Of a stretch of DNA of 16,961 nucleotides, positions 1-7,414 are shown in pieces. The translations under genes were made by a program, and so were the position numbers. Numbering within the stretch: position 1 is the stretch's first letter; every line of letters starts with the position of its first letter. The DNA lies in assembly GCA_028292075.1 (NCBI GenBank), contig JAQGNA010000423.1:1-16961 (forward strand), in the 5' to 3' direction. The stretch is from Rhodoferax sp. Its GTDB lineage: Bacteria; Pseudomonadota; Gammaproteobacteria; Burkholderiales; Burkholderiaceae. The notes beneath the pieces were generated by a model, which was not told the DNA's origin, did not search any database, and saw only the letters and a list, made by a program, of their open reading frames with translations.

Positions 1-126
1 GACGTCGCCCTGGGTGGCCTGCTTGTACAGGCCGTACATCTTCAGCATGGTGGAGTTGTCGGGCCGTGTCGCCAGCTTCTTCGAGTTGGCGACAGCTGCG
101 TCGAAATCGGATTGGAGGTCGGCCAT
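1..126 (-). CDS. Acyl-CoA-binding protein, N-terminal part (cut by window edge)
   Basis: Partial gene read on the minus strand. The first 42 codons run from ATG at 126 to the left edge of the window without a stop. The translation begins MADLQSDFDAAVANSKKL and continues with a TRPDN...MLKMYGLYKQATQGDV stretch. That second part is the hallmark of acyl-CoA-binding proteins: the Y-x-LYKQAT-x-GD helix that contacts the acyl-CoA phosphate and adenine. Members are about 85-90 residues long, so roughly half is missing here. The known family role is cytosolic binding and buffering of medium- and long-chain acyl-CoA esters. It lies 43 bp downstream of the hemerythrin-like gene in the same direction, so cotranscription is likely. 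It has no visible link to the polysaccharide locus and probably belongs to the conserved chromosomal flank. Confidence 0.88.
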   Translation of the reverse strand, partial: MADLQSDFDAAVANSKKLATRPDNSTMLKMYGLYKQATQGDV

Positions 127-169
127 GGTGCTTCCTGATGAGGGGGCGCCATCTTAAGTCGGCCCTGGC

Positions 170-622
170 TCAGCTTTCCGCTTCTTCCTTGGTCTTCATG
201 CTGGCGAACTCCGCCTCGTAGTCCCGCCCGAGCGACACCTTCTGCTCTTCGCTCAGCACTTCGCCGGCCTGCGGGAAGAACTTTTCCTCTTCTTCGGTCA
301 GGTGGTGCTCGATCTTCTCGGCGAGCTTGCGCGCGCATTCCTCCCACTCGGCGGCATGGGGATCGACCTTCTCCAGGTGCTCCACCATTTCGTCGAGGAT
401 GTGGTGTTCCGCAATGGCGTGCCGGGAGATGTCCATGCCCTCGTCGTGCTGCATCAGCGGCACGAAGAAGCAGCGCTCCTCTGCCGTCTCGTGCGCGGCA
501 AGTTCGTGCTTGAGGTCTTCGAACACCCGTTGGCGCTGCTCCAGCGGCTGGGATTCGAGCAGGCGAGCGTAGAGTTCCCGCTGGGCCTGGTGGCTGACGA
601 GCAAGGCTTGGAAAATGGTCAT
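170..622 (-). CDS. Hemerythrin HHE cation-binding domain protein
   Basis: A 150-residue protein if it starts at ATG 622 (MTIFQALLVSHQAQ). The frame is open to another ATG at 673, which would add 17 residues; neither start has a strong Shine-Dalgarno, so the start is uncertain. The sequence has the spacing of a four-helix HHE-type hemerythrin-like domain with candidate di-iron ligands: H11, H44-x3-E48, H73/H74 with E78, and H107-x3-E111. The C-terminal third is very acidic. Known family roles include oxygen, NO or iron sensing and protection from oxidative or nitrosative stress. Which of these applies cannot be told from sequence. It is cytoplasmic, with no signal peptide or membrane segment. 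It sits between the TPR-like gene (71 bp upstream) and the acyl-CoA-binding gene, all on the minus strand. Confidence 0.8.
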   Translation of the reverse strand: MTIFQALLVSHQAQRELYARLLESQPLEQRQRVFEDLKHELAAHETAEERCFFVPLMQHDEGMDISRHAIAEHHILDEMVEHLEKVDPHAAEWEECARKLAEKIEHHLTEEEEKFFPQAGEVLSEEQKVSLGRDYEAEFASMKTKEEAES

Positions 623-693
623 GCGCAGATTCTTGCGCCCGAACTTGCCGCCGGCTGTAGTCTCGCCGCGCATCGGCCCGTAGGGGCCATTGC

Positions 694-1467
694 CTAGTTC
701 TGCAGTTCGGTGCGCGCCAGTTCCACGTCCAGCCGTTCCATGGCGTCCAGCGCCTGCAGTGCGGCGGCCTGCTCATACAGGCGAGTGGCCTGCGGCATCT
801 TCCTTTCGCCTTCCAGCATCACCAGGCCGTTGGCGTACTCGATCAGTGCGATCGGCGACGTCGGGTGGATGCGCAGCGCCTGCTCGAACATCTTCAGCCC
901 CACCTCTTTCTTGGCCCCATAGGTCATGCCCCCGATCAGGGTGCCCACCTTGTCGATCACCTCGGCGTGGAACGCCCCCAGCGCAATGTGCGCGTCGGCA
1001 TGGCGCGGCTGCAACTGGATCGTGCGTTCGAGGGCGTCCTTCACCTTGCCGCCGAGTCCCTGGGCGAGCGCCTTGGCCACGCTGATGCCCTGGCTGTAGC
1101 GGCCGAGCGCGTACGCTTGCCAGTACCAGGCGTTGGCGTTCTGCGGCTCGGCCGCGGCCAGGGATTCCGCCCGCTGCGCCGCTTCCAGGAACAGGTCCAG
1201 CCGCGTCTTTTCGCGCTTTTCGAGGTAGTTGGCGTAGATGCAGGCGGCCTTGTTGGCCACCGTGAGCCCCGCGCCGCCCGCCTGCAGCCCGGCTTCGGCC
1301 GCACGCTGGAACTCGCCGTTGTGGAACAGGACCCACGCCTGCAGCACGGCCGCATCGGTGGGCAGCGGTTCAGCGTCCCCCGCGTGCAGCCGGTCCCAGT
1401 CGCGCGCCACCGCGTGGGCGTCGTACCGGTACTCGCCGAGGTGGGGAAAGGCCGTCCACTTGGCCAT
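694..1467 (-). CDS. TPR-like repeat protein of unknown function
   Basis: A 257-residue protein starting MAKWTAFPHLGEYRYDAHAV. I chose ATG 1467 because a GGAGA Shine-Dalgarno precedes it by 7 bases. The upstream extension of the frame to 1611 is arginine-rich and has no protein-like character. The sequence contains several degenerate helix-turn-helix repeats of tetratricopeptide type, for example VLQAWVLFHNGEFQRAAEAG, NANAWYWQAYALGRYSQG, LQPRHADAHIALGAFHAEV and IHPTSPIALIEYANGLVML. These are spaced about as TPR units and cover most of the length. There is no signal peptide, membrane segment or enzyme motif, so a cytoplasmic protein-interaction role is inferred and its partners are unknown. It is the first gene of the minus-strand group and is divergent from rfbB. 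Confidence 0.72.
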   Translation of the reverse strand: MAKWTAFPHLGEYRYDAHAVARDWDRLHAGDAEPLPTDAAVLQAWVLFHNGEFQRAAEAGLQAGGAGLTVANKAACIYANYLEKREKTRLDLFLEAAQRAESLAAAEPQNANAWYWQAYALGRYSQGISVAKALAQGLGGKVKDALERTIQLQPRHADAHIALGAFHAEVIDKVGTLIGGMTYGAKKEVGLKMFEQALRIHPTSPIALIEYANGLVMLEGERKMPQATRLYEQAAALQALDAMERLDVELARTELQN

Positions 1468-1851
1468 TGCAGGTCTCCGATGTCCGGATAGCGTACCAGC
1501 AGATAGGACGGGATGCGTTGCGTGCCTTCGCGACGCGCTTGGGACAGCCCCAGGCGACCGACGGATGCGATGACCGGACCCTCTTGCCCGGGGAAGCGGG
1601 GTGGCGAGCACAGCCTCGAGCCAGCTCCGGCACGCTGCCCGCGGCGTGTGCGGCTGGTGCAGTTGAGCCGCTCCTGCTCACCGGCGCCCACCAGTCAAGC
1701 CGTTCGCGTTGTCCACCCCAGCTCTTTAGATGACGCGTTCAGCTGAACCCCCAGTACGTCACCTGCGGCACCGCCACTTTTCAGGATGAGATAATCGGCC
1801 CCGGAGAGTCGCGCCCGTCGCGCGGTGACACAGAGTGGGGAGCTTATCGCG
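1468..1851. other. Divergent intergenic region between flank genes and the polysaccharide operon
   Basis: 384 bp without a gene I can support. The short frames here are arginine- and proline-rich and have no recognisable content. Because the TPR-like gene and rfbB point away from each other, both promoters should lie here. On the plus strand a GATAAT hexamer at 1790-1795 resembles a sigma-70 -10 box and lies 56 bp before the rfbB start. No good -35 hexamer is found 16-18 bp upstream of it, so it is only a candidate. A GGGGAG ribosome site at 1837-1842 serves rfbB. I see no JUMPstart or ops element. Confidence 0.5.
1837..1842 (+). promoter_or_regulatory. Ribosome binding site that decides the rfbB start
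   Basis: GGGGAG lies 9 bases before ATG 1852. It supports that codon over the in-frame ATG at 1825, whose extra nine residues (MTQSGELIA) precede the conserved nucleotide-binding strand and are not typical of the family. Confidence 0.6.
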
Positions 1852-2913
1852 ATGATCTTGGTGACTGGTGGAGCAGGGTTCATTGGTTCCAACTTCGTGC
1901 TGGACTGGCTTGCGCGTTCTGCTGAGCCGGTGGTGAACCTGGACAAGCTGACTTATGCAGGCAACTTGGAAAACCTTCGCTCGTTGCAAGGCGACCGGGG
2001 GCACATCTTCGTGCAAGGCGATATCGGCGACCAGGAGCTGACGGCCGACCTGTTGCGCCGGCACCAGCCTCGGGCCGTGCTCAATTTTGCTGCGGAATCC
2101 CATGTGGACCGTTCCATCCGCAGCCCGGGCGCCTTCATCCAGACCAATGTGGTCGGCACTTTCGGGCTGCTGGAGGCGGTCCGTGCTCATTGGGATTCTC
2201 TAGCCGGTGAAGCGCGCGCCGGTTTCCGCTTCCTACACGTGTCGACGGACGAGGTCTATGGCTCCCTGGGACCGTCGGAACCGGCTTTTCGCGAGGAGAG
2301 CCGCTACGAGCCCAATAGCCCCTACTCCGCCAGCAAGGCGGCCAGTGACCACTTGGTGCGGGCCTACCATCACACCTACGGGCTGCCGGTGCTCACGACT
2401 AACTGCTCCAACAATTACGGGCCGCATCACTTTCCTGAGAAGCTTATCCCGCTCATGATTGTCAATGCTCTGGCCGGTAAGCCGCTGCCTGTTTATGGTG
2501 ACGGGCAACAGGTGCGGGATTGGCTTTATGTCGGCGACCATTGCGATGCCATCCGCCGGGTACTGCAGGACGGCCGCGTCGGTGAGACTTACAACATTGG
2601 CGGCTGGAACGAGAAGCCGAACATCGAGATCGTCCAGACCATATGCCGGCTGCTGGACGAACAGCAGCCGCGCGCCGTAGGTGGCAGCTACGCTGACCAG
2701 ATCAGCTACGTGGAGGATCGGCCAGGTCATGACCGCCGCTATGCGGTCGACGCGGGCAAGATCGAGCGCGAGCTGGGTTGGAAGCCAGCTGAAACTTTCG
2801 AGAGCGGCATCCGCAAGACGGTCGACTGGTACTTGGCACATGCTGACTGGGTGCAGCGGGTCCAAAGCGGGGCGTACCGGGACTGGCTGGTACGGCAATA
2901 CGACCACGTATGA
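1852..2913 (+). CDS. rfbB: dTDP-glucose 4,6-dehydratase
   Basis: A 353-residue extended short-chain dehydrogenase that converts dTDP-D-glucose to dTDP-4-keto-6-deoxy-D-glucose, the second step of dTDP-L-rhamnose synthesis, in the cytoplasm. The start [15 protein letters not shown] gives the NAD-binding GxxGxxG (G6, G9, G12). [13 protein letters not shown] and [12 protein letters not shown] are typical of this enzyme. The catalytic T132-D133-E134 triad is in STDEVYG, and Y158-x3-K162 is in [23 protein letters not shown] and [16 protein letters not shown] are also family signatures. Length is normal (about 350). It is the first gene of the operon. Its stop is 7 bp before the GTG start of rfbD. 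An alternative symbol is rmlB. Confidence 0.97.
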   Translation: MILVTGGAGFIGSNFVLDWLARSAEPVVNLDKLTYAGNLENLRSLQGDRGHIFVQGDIGDQELTADLLRRHQPRAVLNFAAESHVDRSIRSPGAFIQTNVVGTFGLLEAVRAHWDSLAGEARAGFRFLHVSTDEVYGSLGPSEPAFREESRYEPNSPYSASKAASDHLVRAYHHTYGLPVLTTNCSNNYGPHHFPEKLIPLMIVNALAGKPLPVYGDGQQVRDWLYVGDHCDAIRRVLQDGRVGETYNIGGWNEKPNIEIVQTICRLLDEQQPRAVGGSYADQISYVEDRPGHDRRYAVDAGKIERELGWKPAETFESGIRKTVDWYLAHADWVQRVQSGAYRDWLVRQYDHV

Positions 2914-2920
2914 GATTGGT

Positions 2921-3814
2921 GTGAAGATCCTGCTATTCGGACGCAACGGCCAGGTCGGCTGGGAGTTGCAACGCAGCTTGGCGCCGCTCGGCGAACTGGT
3001 AGCCCTCGGCTCGGAGGCGGAGAGCGGGCTTGGCGCGGATTTCCGCGACCCGGCTGCCGTAGGCCGCACCGTGCGCGTGCTGCGGCCCGATGTGGTAGTC
3101 AATGCCGCGGCATACACGGCTGTCGACAAGGCCGAGAGCGAGCCCGATCTCGCACGCACTATCAATGTTCTGGCGCCGACAGCCATCGCCGAGGCGGCGT
3201 CGGAGGTCGGCGCAGCTCTGGTGCACTATTCGACGGATTATGTGTTCGATGGAAGCGGTCAACTGCCTTGGCAGGAGGCCGATCCCACCGGCCCACGCAA
3301 CGTGTATGGACGCACGAAACTGGAAGGCGAGCGGGCGATCGTTCGCTGCCTGTCGCGACACCTAGTGCTGCGCACCAGCTGGGTCTATGCCGCCCGCGGC
3401 GGAAATTTCGCCAAGACCATGTTGCGGTTGGCCCGCGAACGCGAGTCCCTGGAGGTTGTGGACGACCAGTTCGGCGCACCCACGGGCGCGGAGCTGCTGG
3501 CTGACGCCACTGCCCATGCGGTGCTCCGGCTGTTGGCCGACCCGGGTAAGGCGGGAACCTACCACTTGGCCGCTGGCGGGGAGACCACATGGCATGCGTA
3601 CGCTCGCTTCGTCATTGGGAAGGCGCGGGAAGGCGGCCACATATTGAGGGTGACGCAGGAGCAGGTGGTGCCCGTCCCCTCGTCAGCTTTTCAGGCGCCT
3701 GCGCCCCGGCCACATAATTCGCGCCTGGACACCTCGCTCTTTCGCGCCACGTTCGGCCTCGCATTGCCTCCCTGGGAACAGGGCGTGGCACGCATGCTGC
3801 AAGAAATTCTCTGA
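2921..3814 (+). CDS. rfbD: dTDP-4-dehydrorhamnose reductase
   Basis: A 297-residue NAD(P)H-dependent reductase that performs the last step of dTDP-L-rhamnose synthesis, reducing dTDP-4-keto-L-rhamnose. It most likely starts at GTG 2921, giving [17 protein letters not shown], which matches the family N terminus with its GxxGxxG (G7, G10, G13). The reading frame continues far upstream inside rfbB, but that part is out-of-frame rfbB sequence. Other signatures are [12 protein letters not shown], the catalytic T105-D106 in YSTDYVFDG, and Y129-x3-K133 in YGRTK. The C-terminal half has the family RPHNSRLDT motif (as [12 protein letters not shown]). It is spaced 7 bp from both rfbB and rfbA. The order rfbB-rfbD-rfbA-rfbC supports the call. 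An alternative symbol is rmlD. Confidence 0.96.
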   Translation: MKILLFGRNGQVGWELQRSLAPLGELVALGSEAESGLGADFRDPAAVGRTVRVLRPDVVVNAAAYTAVDKAESEPDLARTINVLAPTAIAEAASEVGAALVHYSTDYVFDGSGQLPWQEADPTGPRNVYGRTKLEGERAIVRCLSRHLVLRTSWVYAARGGNFAKTMLRLARERESLEVVDDQFGAPTGAELLADATAHAVLRLLADPGKAGTYHLAAGGETTWHAYARFVIGKAREGGHILRVTQEQVVPVPSSAFQAPAPRPHNSRLDTSLFRATFGLALPPWEQGVARMLQEIL

Positions 3815-3821
3815 AAGTCTC

Positions 3822-4709
3822 ATGACGCGACGCACAGGCATCATCCTGGCCGGCGGTTCTGGCACCCGGCTGCACCCGGCCACGCTGGCAATCAGCAAGC
3901 AACTGCTCCCCGTGTACGACAAGCCGATGGTTTATTACCCGCTGAGCACGCTGATGCTGGCCGGCATGCGGGAGATTCTGGTGATCAGCACGCCGCAAGA
4001 CATTCCGCGTTTCCAGCAACTGCTGGGGGACGGCACCCAGTGGGGGCTGAACATCGAGTACGCGGTGCAAGCCAGCCCTGACGGGCTGGCCCAGGCCTTT
4101 TTGATCGGCGAGAGGTTCGTCGGAAACGACCCGAGCGCCCTCGTGCTGGGCGACAACATCTTCTACGGGCACGACCTGCACACCTTGTTGAACAAGGCGG
4201 ATTCACAGGCCGAAGGTGCCACCGTGTTTGCCTACCATGTGCAGGACCCGGAGCGCTATGGCGTTGTGGACTTCGATGATGCTGGTCGCGCTGTCAGCAT
4301 CCAGGAGAAGCCAAGCCACCCGACCAGTTCGTACGCAGTCACGGGCCTGTATTTCTACGACAACCAGGTGGTTGAAATTGCCAAGGCGGTGAAGCCCAGT
4401 GCTCGCGGCGAGCTCGAGATCACCGCGGTCAACCAGGTGTACCTGCAGCAGGGCCGGCTCTCCGTACAGATCATGCAGCGCGGCTATGCGTGGCTCGACA
4501 CCGGCACGCACGACAGCTTGCTTGAGGCTGGCCAGTTCATCGCCACGCTTGAGCACCGGCAGGGCCTGAAAATCGCCTGCCCGGAGGAGATCGCGTGGCG
4601 TGGCGGTTTCATCGACGACTCCCAGCTCGAACGACTGGCGGAGCCGCTCAAGCGAAACGGCTACGGCCAATACCTGCTGCACGTGTTGCGTGACGGCAAG
4701 ATCCGATGA
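3822..4709 (+). CDS. rfbA: Glucose-1-phosphate thymidylyltransferase
   Basis: A 295-residue nucleotidyltransferase that joins glucose-1-phosphate and dTTP to give dTDP-glucose, the first and usually feedback-regulated step of the rhamnose pathway. The N terminus carries the nucleotide-binding [11 protein letters not shown] (G11 to T21), then [18 protein letters not shown]. The metal-binding aspartates are D111 in LGDNIFYG and D226 in [29 protein letters not shown] and [12 protein letters not shown] are further signatures. Length is standard (about 290-295). The gene begins 7 bp after the rfbD stop, and its stop overlaps the rfbC start by 4 bases (ATGA), which suggests translational coupling. 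An alternative symbol is rmlA. Confidence 0.97.
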   Translation: MTRRTGIILAGGSGTRLHPATLAISKQLLPVYDKPMVYYPLSTLMLAGMREILVISTPQDIPRFQQLLGDGTQWGLNIEYAVQASPDGLAQAFLIGERFVGNDPSALVLGDNIFYGHDLHTLLNKADSQAEGATVFAYHVQDPERYGVVDFDDAGRAVSIQEKPSHPTSSYAVTGLYFYDNQVVEIAKAVKPSARGELEITAVNQVYLQQGRLSVQIMQRGYAWLDTGTHDSLLEAGQFIATLEHRQGLKIACPEEIAWRGGFIDDSQLERLAEPLKRNGYGQYLLHVLRDGKIR

Positions 4710-5251
4710 AGGCAAGTCGGACGGAAATCGCGGACTTGCTGGTTCTGGAGCCCAAGGTATTTGGCGATGCTCGCGGGTTCTTCCTGGAAAGCTACAACGA
4801 GCAGGTGTTCCGAGAAGCCACCGGGGTGCAAGACCGTTTTGTACAGGACAACCATTCCCGCTCCGGCCGCGGCGTGTTGCGTGGCTTGCACTATCAGGTA
4901 CGGCAGCCACAGGGCAAGCTGGTTCGTGTCGTGGGCGGCTCGGTATTTGACGTGGCGGTGGACATCCGGCGTTCCTCGCCGACTTTCGGCAAGTCGGTCG
5001 GCATCGAGTTGTCGGAGGATAACAAGCGCCAGTTGTGGATCCCGCCAGGCTTTGCCCACGGGTTCCTGGTGCTGAGCGAATCCGCCGACTTCCTGTACAA
5101 GACCACAGACTACTACGCGCCCGAGCACGAGCGCTGCATTGCCTGGAACGACCCTGTGCTCGGGATCTCCTGGCCCCTGGCCGGAGAGCCAGTCGTCTCT
5201 GCGAAGGATGCGGCCGGCCAGGGACTTGGGGACGCGCAGGTCTTCGATTGA
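4706..5251 (+). CDS. rfbC: dTDP-4-dehydrorhamnose 3,5-epimerase
   Basis: A 181-residue cupin-fold epimerase that inverts C3 and C5 of dTDP-4-keto-6-deoxyglucose to give dTDP-4-keto-L-rhamnose. Signatures are [10 protein letters not shown] near residues 21-30, [18 protein letters not shown] with the catalytic H62, K71 in [35 protein letters not shown], and [14 protein letters not shown], where Y131 is the likely acid. Length is normal. It overlaps rfbA by 4 bases. The next start, wzm, is 13 bp downstream, so the rhamnose genes and the exporter genes appear to be one unit. An alternative symbol is rmlC. Confidence 0.96.
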   Translation: MKASRTEIADLLVLEPKVFGDARGFFLESYNEQVFREATGVQDRFVQDNHSRSGRGVLRGLHYQVRQPQGKLVRVVGGSVFDVAVDIRRSSPTFGKSVGIELSEDNKRQLWIPPGFAHGFLVLSESADFLYKTTDYYAPEHERCIAWNDPVLGISWPLAGEPVVSAKDAAGQGLGDAQVFD

Positions 5252-5264
5252 ACCGCTCCGCGCC

Positions 5265-6092
5265 ATGAATCCTCACGCAACCCCGTCGCCCTCACCCGGC
5301 GCCCTGATCCGCTCTTTGCGCGCGCATCGCCACCTAGTCGCCACCTTGGTGGCGCGCGAGGTTGTGGGGCGCTACCGCGGCTCGATGCTGGGCCTGTTCT
5401 GGTCCTTCTTCAACCCGGTGCTGATGCTGGCGGTTTACACCGTCATCTTCAGTACCGTGTTCAAGGCCCGCTGGACCCCCGGTTCCGAGTCGAAGACCGA
5501 GTTTGCGCTGGTGCTCTTCTCCGGGCTGATGATGTTCAACTTCTTCTCGGAATGCGTGAACCGGGCCCCAACCGTGATCCTGGCCAACGCGAACTACGTG
5601 AAGAAGGTGGTGTTCCCGCTGGAGGTGCTCCCCGTGGTGATGCTGGGCTCCGCGGGCTTCCACCTGTTGGTCAGCCTGCTCGTGTGGCTGATCTTCTATT
5701 GCGCCGTGATGGGCCTGCCGCATTGGACACTGCTGCAGCTGCCGCTGGCGATCCTCCCGCTGGTCTTGCTGACGCTCGGCGCAACCTGGCTCCTGGCCGC
5801 TCTCGGCGTCTACCTGCGCGACGTTGCCCAGGTGGTCGGGGTGGCCACCGCGGTGCTGATGTTCCTGTCGCCAATCTTCTACCCGATCACCGCGCTGCCG
5901 GCCGGCTTTCGCGCGCTGGTGGAGCTGAGCCCGCTCAGTTTTGCGGTGGAGCAGTCACGCAACGTGATGATCTGGGGCACCGGAATAGACTGGCCTCGCT
6001 GGTCGCTGCACACGGTACAGGCGATGCTGGTCGCCTGGGTAGGCTTCGCCTGTTTCCAGAAGGTGCGCAGGGGGTTCGCGGATGTCCTCTGA
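5265..6092 (+). CDS. wzm: Polysaccharide ABC transporter permease, Wzm type
   Basis: A 275-residue inner-membrane permease of the ABC-2 type that exports undecaprenyl-linked polysaccharide together with its ATPase. Start ATG 5265 (MNPHATPSPSPGAL) leaves the usual cytoplasmic N-terminal segment. It is followed by the family motif VAREVVGRYRGSMLGLFWSF, in which RYRGS is diagnostic for O-antigen and capsule permeases. About six hydrophobic segments can be seen: near residues 48-65, 85-105, 120-145, 150-175, 185-205 and 240-260. LSPIFYPITALPAGFRALVELSPL is the typical late loop. Its end overlaps the wzt start by 11 bases, as is common for wzm-wzt pairs. No Wzx or Wzy is present, so the locus follows the ABC-dependent route. 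Confidence 0.93.
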   Translation: MNPHATPSPSPGALIRSLRAHRHLVATLVAREVVGRYRGSMLGLFWSFFNPVLMLAVYTVIFSTVFKARWTPGSESKTEFALVLFSGLMMFNFFSECVNRAPTVILANANYVKKVVFPLEVLPVVMLGSAGFHLLVSLLVWLIFYCAVMGLPHWTLLQLPLAILPLVLLTLGATWLLAALGVYLRDVAQVVGVATAVLMFLSPIFYPITALPAGFRALVELSPLSFAVEQSRNVMIWGTGIDWPRWSLHTVQAMLVAWVGFACFQKVRRGFADVL

Positions 6093-7407
6093 GTGCGTTC
6101 TGTCGGTGCAGGGCATCTCGAAATGCTTCGAGATGTACGAGCAGCCGCGGGATCGGCTGATGCAGTTCCTTGCCGGGGGCCGCCGCCAGTACTTCCGGGA
6201 ACTGTGGGCCCTGCGCGATATCTCCTTCGAACTGGCCCGCGGCGAAAGCGTCGGCTTGATCGGGCAGAACGGCAGCGGCAAGTCCACCCTGCTGCAGATC
6301 GTGACCGGCACCCTGTCCCCGACCACAGGCGCGGTGCGCAGCGAAGGCCGGGTGGCGGCGCTGCTGGAGCTCGGCGCCGGCTTCAACCCCGAGTTCACCG
6401 GGCGCGAGAACGTTTACATGAACGCCGCCATCATGGGCGTGTCACGCCAGCAGATGGCCGAGCGCATGCAGAAGGTGCTCGACTTCTCGGAGCTTGCGGA
6501 CTTCATCGACCAGCCCGTCAAGACCTATTCCAGCGGCATGTATGCGCGGTTGGCGTTTTCAGCCGCGATCCACGTCGACCCCGACGTTCTCATCGTGGAC
6601 GAGACGCTGGCCGTGGGCGACGCGCGCTTCGTCGCCAAGTGCATGCGGAGGATCCAGGACTTGAAGAAGCAGGGCACCAGCATCCTGTTCGTCAGCCACG
6701 ATGTGACGGCGGTGCGCACCCTCTGCCAGCGCGCCGTCTGGATCGACAAGGGCCGGCTGGTGGAGGACGGCGACGTGTTCCCGGTGACCGGGCGCTACAC
6801 CGAATTCATGTTTCGGGACGAGTCCGTCGCATCGAATGCGCCCGGCGGCGGTGCCAATGCCTTGCCGAGCGAGGGGATTGCCACGCCTGCCGCACCAGTA
6901 CCGGTCGGCGCGCCGACGGCGGGCGGCAACGTGATCGCCGAGGCACGGCCCGTCACCCACTGGGGCTCGCACAAGGGCGTGATCCTGGCCGCTTTTCTGC
7001 GGGACGCCGAAAGCGTCCAGCGCGATGTCTACAGCTGGGGCGAGCCGCTCGAGGTGGTCGTGCGCGTGCGGCTGCCGGCCGACATCCCGCGCGAGCAGCT
7101 CAGCGTCGCCATCTCCATCAAGGACCTGCGCGGTACGGACCTGATGGTGAGCACCACCCACGACGTGGTGCCGCGGGAGTTCCCGGCTTCAACCGACGTG
7201 GAGATACGGTTCAGGTTCCGCAACGCCCTTGCCCCGGGCAAGTACCTGCTGGTGGCAGCTGTCGAGAAGCGCCGTGGAAGCACCGATATCCACTACTACG
7301 AATACATCGAGGGCGCGCATTACTTTGCGAGCACCTCGGAATGGATGATGTTCGGCATGTTCCACCCCGAGGTGGAGCAGAGCATCGAAACCTGCGCATT
7401 CCTGTGA
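6082..7407 (+). CDS. wzt: Polysaccharide ABC transporter ATPase with C-terminal sugar-binding domain, Wzt type
   Basis: A 441-residue protein. The N-terminal ATPase has Walker A G61-QNGSGKST69, the shortened signature YSSGM (149-153) typical of Wzt/TagH proteins, Walker B with D173-E174 in LIVDETLAVGDARF, and the switch histidine H206 in FVSHD. After a proline/glycine/alanine-rich linker at about 245-290 comes a domain of about 150 residues (290-441). Its pattern (VILAAFLRDAESVQ, YSWGEPLEVVVRV, FRFRNALAPGKYLLVAAV) matches the Wzt C-terminal beta-sandwich domain. In the studied E. coli O8/O9a/O12-type systems this domain binds the modified non-reducing end of the finished chain and licenses export. 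Its presence predicts a chain-terminating modification here. The next gene starts 7 bp downstream. Confidence 0.94.
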   Translation: MSSECVLSVQGISKCFEMYEQPRDRLMQFLAGGRRQYFRELWALRDISFELARGESVGLIGQNGSGKSTLLQIVTGTLSPTTGAVRSEGRVAALLELGAGFNPEFTGRENVYMNAAIMGVSRQQMAERMQKVLDFSELADFIDQPVKTYSSGMYARLAFSAAIHVDPDVLIVDETLAVGDARFVAKCMRRIQDLKKQGTSILFVSHDVTAVRTLCQRAVWIDKGRLVEDGDVFPVTGRYTEFMFRDESVASNAPGGGANALPSEGIATPAAPVPVGAPTAGGNVIAEARPVTHWGSHKGVILAAFLRDAESVQRDVYSWGEPLEVVVRVRLPADIPREQLSVAISIKDLRGTDLMVSTTHDVVPREFPASTDVEIRFRFRNALAPGKYLLVAAVEKRRGSTDIHYYEYIEGAHYFASTSEWMMFGMFHPEVEQSIETCAFL

Positions 7408-7414
7408 GCCCCGA

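Noticed and set aside
675..688. Hairpin GGCCC-GTAG-GGGCC between the TPR-like and hemerythrin-like genes as a terminator
   Set aside because: The stem is only 5 bp and no T tract follows on either strand. The genes are close and co-directional, so read-through is more likely.
1766..1782. Possible sigma-54 promoter (CGGCACCGCCACTTTT) ahead of rfbB
   Set aside because: The invariant GG and GC pair at the required spacing is not met; there is no GC at the -12 position.
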